Assembly: GCA_029204225.1 (NCBI GenBank)
Contig: CM055101.1
Location: forward strand, 543,006 to 607,005
Direction: 5' to 3'
Source of the DNA: Diphasiastrum complanatum
Taxonomy: Eukaryota > Streptophyta > Lycopodiopsida > Lycopodiales > Lycopodiaceae
DNA length: 64,000 nt
Shown: positions 57,401-64,000 of the stretch, piece after piece
Position numbering within the stretch: the stretch's first letter is position 1
How the letters are laid out: the number at the start of each line of letters is the position of its first letter
Made by a program: the position numbers and the translations under genes
Notes under the pieces: model-generated
What the model was told of the DNA's origin: nothing
Databases searched by the model: none
Seen by the model: only the letters and a program-made list of their open reading frames with translations

Positions 57401-58428
57401 TGACCATCATTTGCAGTGTAGATGATGTTACCTTCTCCCTCATAAGACAATAAGGATGTAAAGTATTCCTTATGTCTTGTCATGTGAGATGAGGCTCCAC
57501 TATCAATCCACCAAGGATCATTATCATCTATGTTGGCTAACAAACTTGAAGTCATAACAAGTGATTCACATGTGTTATGTTCTTCCTCATCTATTGTAAG
57601 ATTTCCTTGCCTCTCTCCTTGCTCTCTTTTCTTCTTATAACATTCATTTGCAAAATGACCTTTTATCCCACAATAAAAGCACTTGAACTTTGACTTATTG
57701 TTCTTAGTAGAAGAGGAAGAGGAAGAGTGATCATCATGATCAAAGTTAACACCTTTGGACCATTTCCCTTTGCCTTTACCTTTGCCCTTGAATTTGCCTT
57801 TTGTGAAGAAAGCCTCTTCACCTCCACCTTGCAAGGATGCACCATCAAGCTTTGATTGCAACCTATGTTCTTCAGCCAATAAGATTTCTTGCAAGTCAAC
57901 CACACTTGGCAAGACACTTTGAATGACAAAACTTTGCACAAGGTTAGCATGTTCATTTAGCAAACCATTCAACATAACTTGGACTATTTCACCATCTTTT
58001 ATGTTCTCATCAATGCATGCTAAATCATCACTTAGGGACTTAACTCTCAAGATAAATGCATGAGCACTTTCACCCTCTCTTTGCCTACTAGAAAATATTT
58101 GTCTCCTTAGGGTCAATACCCTAGATGTGGACTTTGATTCAAAGAGCTTCTTTAAGGCATTCCATGCCTCACTTGCACTTTGACACTTTCCAACTTCCTT
58201 GAGAAGTTCATTTGTAACATTCATTTTAATGATATGAAGAGCCCTTTTGGCCTTCTTATCAAACCTTTGTTGCTCTTGAAGTGTGAGAGGTCTCTCTTCA
58301 ATTTCTGCAACTATGTCCATGAGTTCATTCAACTCAAGTAAGGACTCCATCCTCACTTTCCAAGTAGAGTAGTTTGATGAACTCAACCTTTCACTAGACT
58401 CTAGCATGATCCCACCATTGGAAGCCAT
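54475..58428 (-). CDS. copia gag-pol polyprotein, intact, 1,317 aa
   Basis: A single uninterrupted frame. The start MASNGGIMLESSERL matches gag starts of related copies. Gag spans about 1-240 with the core MNVTNELLKEVGKC, then a Lys/Gly-rich tract and the CCHC knuckle CFYCGIKGHFANEC (250-263). Protease active site DSGAS at 309-313. Pre-integrase zinc finger H442, H447, C476, C479. Integrase core D506 (HSDIH), D568 (RSDNGGEY), E604 (AERKNR). RT about 820-1060 with QMDVTNAF (D905) and YVDD 990-993. RNase H with DSDFAGD (1154-1160), STEAEY (1194-1198) and CDN (D1232). All catalytic residues are present and the length is normal for plant copia. One polyprotein makes the shell, matures itself, copies RNA to DNA and integrates it. 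Confidence 0.97.
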   Translation of the reverse strand: MASNGGIMLESSERLSSSNYSTWKVRMESLLELNELMDIVAEIEERPLTLQEQQRFDKKAKRALHIIKMNVTNELLKEVGKCQSASEAWNALKKLFESKSTSRVLTLRRQIFSSRQREGESAHAFILRVKSLSDDLACIDENIKDGEIVQVMLNGLLNEHANLVQSFVIQSVLPSVVDLQEILLAEEHRLQSKLDGASLQGGGEEAFFTKGKFKGKGKGKGKWSKGVNFDHDDHSSSSSSTKNNKSKFKCFYCGIKGHFANECYKKKREQGERQGNLTIDEEEHNTCESLVMTSSLLANIDDNDPWWIDSGASSHMTRHKEYFTSLLSYEGEGNIIYTANDGQCDIKGIGTIPISLSTNRKANLENVLYIPSITKNLLSVSQMIDKGLDVEFIGDACLISKCGSLIAQGRRHGKLFKLDACVISNHEGCMAREQLTNQEVWHKRLGHPNFKSLEVMAKKELVLGLPKSLVANNSVCEHCALSKSHRLAYSRSTSRSKEAFQLVHSDIHSSSTTSNGGAKMYATFIDDFSRYTWIYLLKSKDEVFAAFVKFKNEMENQFNTKIKCLRSDNGGEYTSNRFKDFCIAHGIKREMSSPRTPQQNGVAERKNRTLCECAKAMRLHANLAKSFWGEALACANYLCNRWTSASLDGKTPHEVLYGRRPSVKHCRIFGCTCFVNITLDDRTKEDPSSKKGVFVGYSEVSKAYKVYIPSTKKVVISRDVIFHEENVSNVVDVDVDVPTNHHDVQDVLDEDGDATPKQTSRKTQRQRAKPSRLTYDEKGKQVVDNSNFAFLTSFDEPTCVGEAIQKKEWIQAMDHEHQALIKSNTWRLVKLPKDKKAIGCKWIFKIKTNQDGSINKYKARLVAKGYAQEYGIDYDETFAPVAKMVTIRILISLATLYDWDMWQMDVTNAFLNGDLEEDIYMEQPEGYVSHDEPNHVCYLQKSLYGLKQAPRSWYAKLNSFLLSQNFVMSEYDHSLYFRLNENDITLLLIYVDDIILSGGNNLDIDEIKMALKREFEIQDLGKLHYILGIEIIRTSKSTFICQEKYVNSILKRFHMEDCKVVSTPMESNVKLTTRSNERSFKDITLYRKLIGSLIWLTITRPDLSFVVGKLSQFMQDPSEAHWKLGKRVLRYISGSRDFGILYGGTTPNLCGFSDSDFAGDQMDRKSTSAFAIYLGDGVVSWLSKKQPTISLSSTEAEYKALTTCTKEILWIKRMLLDLHLLEPEKTPIILCDNLSAQSLASNPVFHARSKHIEIAHHFVRDQVIAKEVELQHVSSKECVADIFTKPLGKDLYLMHRSNLGMCSKTMLKLASNVEEGV
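54480..54489 (-). other. polypurine tract
   Basis: GAAGAGGGAG on the minus strand directly abuts the 3' LTR and primes plus-strand DNA synthesis in this element type. It is also coding, giving the last residues Glu-Glu-Gly-Val of the polyprotein. Confidence 0.9.
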
Positions 58429-59583
58429 GATTCTAATGTTTCTTCAACTTTTAGGTTCTGTCCTAAAGCACTTAGCACTCACTTTTCTCTCAACAAATGA
58501 TAGATAAAGAGATCTATGAAGATTTAGGACCCTAAAACACTTCTATCTTGAACCTAGATGGTTTCCAAGCATAGAAAGGAAGATTGAAACACATGCAACA
58601 CTTTGCACACACTAAGAATGGATTACAAAATCAAACCAACCTGAACACACTCTTGCTTAAGCTCTCAAACTTTCCAGCAAGTGACCAAATCAAGTTATGG
58701 TGTGAAGAGTTACTTGCATTCTTAGAAAATACCCAAAACTAGGATGCCAAGATTACCTAGTAATGAACAAACTTGATCAACATATGATCAACACACTAAG
58801 ATATTGATTCAACCTGTAAAACCACATGTAAACCACACTTCTAAAAGTTTATAAACTCCAGCAAGTGATAAATACAAGATTTAGAGGTGAATGAATGAGC
58901 ACACTTAGTGAATCACAAGACTAGCTTCACTATCTTGTCAAATCTTGGTGTTTAGATGTAGATCTAAGATCACTTCACATGAGAATGTTCCTCAACCTGT
59001 TAAGAACCTGAAAACACACTTGCATAATGGTTAACACCTTCCAGCAAATGCTCCAATCAAATTACATAAGGAGAGTTACTTACATGCTCAACAAAGTACA
59101 CCAAAATTTATGCCAAAATTGATGACAATCTTTACAATATGCTCTTCACAATGCAGCTTACAATATGTTCACCCAAAAAAGGGGATCTTTCATCCAAATG
59201 GGAGCTTTGCTCAGCCTTTAGGAGAATTACAACTCACTCAAAAGAGCATTTGTCATCCACTTAAGGAGAAGTTTCATCCACTTAAGGAGAGTGTTCATCC
59301 AAGAATGGAGATTGTCAACAATAGGATTGAAAAGAACATTGTTAGTATTGAATATGCACAAGCCTCACAATCACAAATGATTAGGTGTTATGATCTGATC
59401 CAAAATAGTTTCTTTTCAGCCTCTGATCTTCAATAGACCTGAAATATGCTTTTGATCCACAAGTTCAACTCACAAAACAAAGGTTAGTAAGATTTGATCA
59501 ACAAAGCAATGCAAAATCATGCTAGAACTTGATCAAACATCCAAATATCACCAAAAATGGAATACTTACTGTAAATAGAAGCC
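58429..59583 (-). other. family D leader with internal repeats
   Basis: This leader of about 1.15 kb is unusually long. A degenerate unit containing CCTG-AAAACACACTTGC-like and CCAGCAAGTGA-like wording occurs three times, near 58640-58735, 58815-58900 and 59005-59095. A separate 21-bp tandem repeat built on CATCCACTTAAGGAGA lies at about 59253-59310. A 108-codon plus-strand frame (59110-59436) covers the latter, but its periodic composition reflects the repeat. Confidence 0.7.
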
Positions 59584-59600
59584 AACCAGCTCTGATACCA
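59584..59600 (-). other. family D PBS, tRNA-iMet
   Basis: TGGTATCAGAGCTGGTT on the minus strand directly follows the LTR end TTTTTCACA. It shows a canonical match to the plant initiator-Met primer site. Confidence 0.95.
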
Positions 59601-60255
59601 TGTGAAAAATACAGATCCTAAGTGGATCTAAACTCCAAGATCATTGGCTTGAATGCTTGCACTCCAAACTACATAAGCTAGGAATTGGCAACACATTCTA
59701 TGCTACCTAGAATGCAAAGAACTTGATCAAAAAGCATTTATCACAAATGGAAACTTCCATAAACATCAAGTGCGGCCCAAAATAGCATTATACAGTCCAT
59801 AATACATCAGCCTACCACTTTTGGAAAGCACCTAAGATCATACACAATAGCTTGAAGACAATACACACAACAATGCTCTCAATGGAGGAAGAAACAATGA
59901 CAATGATCTATTGATCTCAATGAAGCATACAAAAGGTTTCTCCAACCTGTTCTCCACGACTTCCCTACTATTTATGGATGAGGAAGATGACTCTCTCTCC
60001 TCTCTCTAGAAGGTACTTGACCCTAGATATTCCCTATATAGGAAAAATAGCTAAAAATGGCTTATATGACCAAAATACATCAAAATGGTCTCATTTTGAA
60101 GGGTATGAAGTTTGACACTTCATCATACTGAAAAAATACAGTAAATAAAAACATTGTGGCCTGGTTCACACGTGCAAAACTCCAGAACCAAAACTATTTA
60201 CAATTTTAGCCAATTTAGGCCTCAAACTAGCTAGGAAATGTTGACAATTTTCACA
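59601..60255 (-). mobile_element. family D 5' LTR (655 bp), promoter LTR
   Basis: This is the 5' LTR that would drive transcription leftward. The TATATAG box is at about 60032-60042 and is self-complementary. A CACACGTG G-box-like motif lies about 125 bp upstream of it at 60167-60174. The CT-rich or GAGAG tract near 59990-60008 lies just downstream of the TATA box. It is identical to the 3' LTR except for two bases. Confidence 0.95.
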
Positions 60256-60260
60256 GTCCC
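60256..60260. repeat. target-site duplication GTCCC (right)
   Basis: Matches 53820-53824. Confidence 0.95.
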
Positions 60261-60910
60261 ATCGTGGACAAGCTCGATGGATCCAACCCATTTGTGGAAA
60301 TTTAAGATGAAGACAATGCTAATGGCTATTGAGAGTCACTACACACCCAAAATTGACTCTATCGAGAGTCATCATCATGATGTTGTTGTAGGAAGGTACT
60401 CGAAGGAGCGGATTCTCTAGTTCATCGACAGTTGACGCTCACACACTGTACATAAACAAGAGCTTGAATAAGCAAAAGAAAGAAGGTTCAAAACAATCAA
60501 AGTTGAATCAGAAATCATCACAAGGTTGAGAGCAATCAAATCCACCATCTAAGAAGAAACTCTTCTACAAATATTACAAATGAACCAACCACGAGATCCA
60601 AGATTGCCACATATTACAATCCAATAACAACAGCAAAAGGCTATCGAATCAAATGGAAAATGCAACTGTAGAAGCAACTCAACTCACTCAAGAAGCGGAT
60701 GATAATGCATTCATGAAAAATCATCAGAAAGCCTCAGACGATAGCTCCAAGTTTTTTTATTCTAGAGCCACTTAGCACATGACCAGTCTTATTGACTGTT
60801 TCAAATACTATATGTCTTACTTTACCAAGAAATATATTCACCTGGATGACAAGAGCACACGTGTTATCGAAGGCGAAGGCATTGTGAGATTACATTATGC
60901 GAATGATTGA
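60261..60910 (+). pseudogene. older copia gag-protease, 3' part
   Basis: This continues the gag begun at 53798: KLDGSNP, then after a frameshift LWKFKMKTMLMAIESHYTPK, a gag N-terminal pattern. After many stops the protease region is recognisable near 60745-60905 as RAT-stop-HMTSLIDCFKYY and HLDDKSTRVIEGEGIV, matching the copia SGATxHMT protease motif and the stretch that follows it. It is heavily decayed. Its orientation is opposite to the family D element nested in it. Confidence 0.65.
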
Positions 60911-62079
60911 TTCAAGCTATTTTTAAACAGATCAAGAATAGTGTTATGCTCAAAAAAAGTTGATCAAGACATTCACCAAATTTTCAGAACGAGGACTATA
61001 CAACACCAATATTCCTTGGGTTGAAATTGAGTGGCTATTTTAAGAATTTGATATGCGAACCATTTCTATTTGATTTGGGAGCTTTAGAGAGTGATTTTAT
61101 TTTTGACAACATTCTAATGGAGTATGAGGTATTCTACATGGATACTACTAGCAATGAAGAGATTCATTATTCCATAGCAATCCAACTCATATCAATACTC
61201 GAATTATTGTTCAATGCCTCATAGATACATATATCTTCTCCTGAATCAATGCTTCAGGCATATACATGGCCAGTTCTGGTTTACAAATCTTTAAAAGTAA
61301 ATTTTATTTAAAATCCAAAATGGTTAAATCAGATATCAACTCAGAAGGACATAACCAAGTAATATTTTTCAATGAAATTAATTTATATTGGCCAAATTTG
61401 CATGAAAATTTGACCAATTTTAAAGATATATATTTTGGTCAATAATATGCCCAGAGAAATTTGTACGACTGAGTGTCATTCTTAATGCCATTGCTCATGG
61501 AAGCATTGTAATTTTGTTCATCAATTTGGTCAAACAACATGGATTGCCAGCTATGACAGAAAAGTTGGATGCAAGACAAAAACAAATTCCAAGGGAATTG
61601 GATAAGCATCCGACTTGGTATGATGTCAAAGAAGTAGATAAAAGAGGATATGGCAATTATACTCTATCCATTCCATGTAGATTGGCTATAAGAACAAGTT
61701 GGTTCCCTCTTTCAGCCCTCCAAAGTAATTAACAAGGGTGTAGACTAAATTAATACTTAAAAAGTGCTAAGAAGATCTATAAGAAGGCAAGAGACATCAC
61801 TTTATCTTTTGGCTCATTTGTAAGTGAGAGCTCTAAGCTTCCCCTTGTGAATGTGAGCCTTGGGATTGTCAATTGCTAGGTCTCATGTGCGCTATCAACA
61901 TGAATCCATGATCTACTCCATGCCTTGTAATAATTTCTCATCCTTTATGTAATTGCATGGAGATCTTATTGTTTCTAGCTTCTATGCTTATGCTATCTTG
62001 AATGGTTTTTACTTCTTTTGCTATTAGCTTTACTTTCATTGTAATGCCTATTAGTTTGGATTTGGCACATGACATACTC
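60911..62079. other. ~1.2 kb with two unidentified open stretches
   Basis: Plus-strand frames at 61021-61224 (LSGYFKNLICEPFLFDLGAL) and 61514-61732 (QHGLPAMTEKLDARQKQIPR ... WYDVKEVDKRGYGNYTLSIP) have coherent composition but match nothing I recognise. They may be decayed retroelement coding sequence. Confidence 0.35.
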
Positions 62080-62660
62080 AATAATGTGTAGGTGAAGATT
62101 GAAGGAGAGACATTTTTATTGAATTTTGTGGTTATAAAACTTGTTACAATACCTTCCTATCCAATGTTAATAGGCAGACCCTCGTTATATAACGTTGACA
62201 TAGTCACTTATTAAAGAAGAATTTCAATTTCCCGTGAAGGGATTCAATGAAGAGATTAGTATGAACTCGCTGAGAAACAAGTATCAAGATGAGACCCGAT
62301 CTAATACTAGTTCTACTTTTGATTCAAAATCCTCATCCAACTCTGATCAATCATTTAGTGACAACTCTAATTATGTTGATGTTCAATATCTAGAGTGTTA
62401 TGAGATAGAAAAGAATAAGCTCCAGCCAACTGAATGTCAAGTTCAAGAAGTTTATGGACAGAGTAAAGAAAAGATTTTCTTTGGGATCGATAAGGAAGTA
62501 GACATATCAATCCATTTGTCAAAACCAAGGTATATTACAATATTCTGGAGACGTTTTTGCATGGAGACAGAAGAAAATGACAGCAGATCAAAGAAGTGTA
62601 CACGATACAAGTCATGGAAATTGGAACACGACTCGTGTTCCACAACCTCTTAATTATGTA
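62080..62660 (+). pseudogene. gypsy protease-linker fragment, same family as 43-46 kb
   Basis: FLLNFVVIKLVTIPSYPMLIG followed by RPSLY corresponds to FTMNFIVIKPLGLSSYSVLIG and RPWLY at about 44700. After a stop, the frame 62234-62653 gives a Ser/Asp-rich stretch and VDVQYLECYEIEKN, corresponding to IEVQYFECYENVDD at about 44965. It is therefore the protease end and acidic linker of the same gypsy family, truncated on both sides and frameshifted. Confidence 0.7.
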
Positions 62661-63336
62661 GGACAAACTTCAAACTTCAAAGGTGGTAGGATGTTCAGTT
62701 CAGTGCATAGGGTGACAGCCATATACGCGTCCTCTAATTTTCTTTCCTTCCTGCTAAAGCCGCCAGCCAGCCAGAAGGTGCTTTAAAATCTGAATATAGA
62801 GTCTGGCCTGCCACTTCTGCCTGCGATACTGCCACTTCTGCCATTTCTGCCTGCGATGCTGTGAAGAGAGCTCAGAGCAGACCTTAGATATTTTTCACAT
62901 GTGCCCTCAGGTCAAGTCCCTTAATCAAGAAACTGCTCAACAGACTTACAAAATCGATCGGACTGTTTCAGTTGCTCTTTTTGCGTCTCTTTTTCCATGA
63001 TTGCTTAGTTCTTGTGCGCTTAGAGACTACACTTTTCCCCTATGTCGAACTATTTTTTTGTTTGTTGTGTGAGTGACAGAGACCAAGCGGCTGGAACCGC
63101 GTTAATTGAAGACCTACAGCTTGACTTGCATCCCTAATTGGCATCAAAACCGCAAGATAAAACAGAGCAAGAGATACATAATGTTATGAGATTCATGACC
63201 AATTTAACAAAAAAACGTAAATAAACTTATCATTGTAATCTCTAGGCTCCATATTTCCTCTCTGCCTTGGGCGCCATTGTTGCAGCAAACAAACAAGAGC
63301 ATGCAGCTAGCTAGTGCGAGAGAGAGAAGCATAATA
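62661..63336. other. no gene; short GCC-ACTTCTG repeat
   Basis: A short tandem repeat built on GCCACTTCTGCCTGCGAT lies at about 62811-62862. The rest could be LTR sequence but has no paired end. No coding motif. Confidence 0.45.
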
Positions 63337-63525
63337 AAAAATTTGTGTGTTATGCTCAGCATAAGAGAATCTTTTTCATTACATAGAATCTTTAAGTTAT
63401 ATAACAGAAGAATTATTTACAAAATAAAAAAGAGGTTCGCCCATGTTGAGCATAACATAAAACTTTTTGCTTATGCTGAGCATAGGAGAAATTTTTTTGC
63501 TATGCTAGGCATAGCAAAGTTTTCT
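63337..63525. repeat. cluster of TATGCTnAGCATA palindromes
   Basis: TTATGCTCAGCATAA near 63351, ATGTTGAGCATAA near 63450, TTATGCTGAGCATAGG near 63471 and CTATGCTAGGCATAG near 63501 are variants of one palindrome, each with an inverted arm pair. They lie in an AT-rich stretch with no gene. Confidence 0.7.
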
Positions 63526-64000
63526 AGCAAACTCAAGCAAAAAAGCAAAGTGAACTTGCCCTCAATACGGCAAGTGCTCCACAAAATAGGCAAATTGTAG
63601 GAATGGAATTGGCATAGTTTCTCTAAAAATCGATATCAAATTTTCTATAGAAGCATATAGGCCTTTTTTTGAGTAATAGTCTTCAAAAAATGGAACGCTT
63701 TAAAAAATGCAGGTTTTTTTAGAATAACTTAAATCAGGTTTTCCGAGCATTCAATAGGCCCCTTCAAGAGCATAATTACATCATGTAAAGACTATTATAT
63801 ATGGCTTCAGACATAAATTAGGTCAAATTGTGAAGTTCTACTCAACGAGCTTGTTCCAACAAGGATGTGCATGACTAGGTTTGGGCTCCTTTTAGATCAG
63901 TTTTTAGGTTTTTCTCTAAGATGGGCTTAAATATTGTGGTTTTTTAGGGTTGAATAGAATTGTAGAGATTTGTCAATAAGTTGTTTGTTTAGAAACCACA
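63526..64000. other. right edge, nothing recognised
   Basis: AT-rich sequence with homopolymer runs. No open frame with a motif, no LTR end and no RNA gene. Confidence 0.5.

Larger units (their letters stand above)
53825..60255 (-). mobile_element. complete copia retrotransposon (family D), intact
   Basis: All parts are present in order on the minus strand: 5' LTR 59601-60255, PBS 59584-59600, leader, single gag-pol frame 58428-54475, PPT 54480-54489, 3' LTR 53825-54479. A 5-bp target duplication GTCCC flanks it at 53820-53824 and 60256-60260. Element length is 6,431 bp. The two 655-bp LTRs differ at only two positions that I found (CATCATCC versus CATCAGCC, and ACCGAAAC versus ACCAAAAC), so insertion was recent. 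It is a candidate active, autonomous element. Confidence 0.97.

Noticed and set aside
1-64000. CRISPR arrays, bacterial operons, phage or toxin genes
   Set aside because: No regularly spaced repeats with unique spacers and no prokaryotic gene arrangement. The content is plant retroelements.

Overview
The window looks like transposon-dense, gene-poor nuclear DNA from a land plant. It is AT-rich and packed with Ty1/copia and Ty3/gypsy LTR-retrotransposon pieces. Primer-binding sites match plant tRNA-iMet and tRNA-Asp, and I see no bacterial-style operon, rRNA or convincing host gene. I cannot name the species from the sequence.

Layout. (1) 1-1293: left flank, no recognised gene. (2) 1294-35890: a head-to-tail tandem duplication of one composite block, copy 1 at 1294-18068 (16,775 bp) and copy 2 at 18069-35890 (17,822 bp). 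The copies differ by roughly 30 substitutions and a few indels that I could see by eye. The main difference is a 1,044-bp segment present only in copy 2. Each block holds, in order: a minus-strand copia pol scrap with an unusual tail; a plus-strand degenerate coiled-coil ORF of unknown family; minus-strand copia gag, PBS and LTR (family A); the 3' end and LTR of another retroelement; about 3 kb of featureless DNA; a minus-strand copia gag/integrase/RT remnant (family B); an opposing plus-strand family B remnant; about 1.8 kb of featureless DNA; and a plus-strand family A LTR, PBS and gag. (3) 35891-41000: the end of the family A gag, then minus-strand copia 5' ends (family B, then a third family C), each with a PBS and LTR. 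(4) 41000-47656: a hairpin-rich degenerate repeat, antisense gypsy gag, and a gypsy element with a tRNA-Asp PBS. That gypsy element has collapsed in frame from the start of RT to the integrase C-terminus, and is followed by an array of TTCnnGAA (heat-shock-element-like) octamers. (5) 47657-52400: broken copia integrase, a minus-strand gypsy gag-RT fragment, an unidentified 144-codon ORF, and a repeat built on GGATTATCCACG words. (6) 53825-60255: a complete, apparently intact copia element on the minus strand (family D). It has 655-bp LTRs differing at two bases, TSD GTCCC, PBS, PPT and a 1,317-codon uninterrupted gag-pol, and it is inserted into the gag of an older plus-strand copia. (7) 60261-64000: the remainder of that older copia, a second fragment of the gypsy family seen at 43-46 kb, and short palindromic or tandem repeats.

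How the parts relate. Only the family D element looks capable of making all its own proteins. Everything else is a record of nested insertion, template switching, deletion and cytosine-deamination-type decay. The most unusual features are the near-identical 17-kb tandem duplication, the antisense ORF lodged between copia gag and pol, the TTCnnGAA array, and the opposing family B remnants that could form a long hairpin transcript in copy 2.
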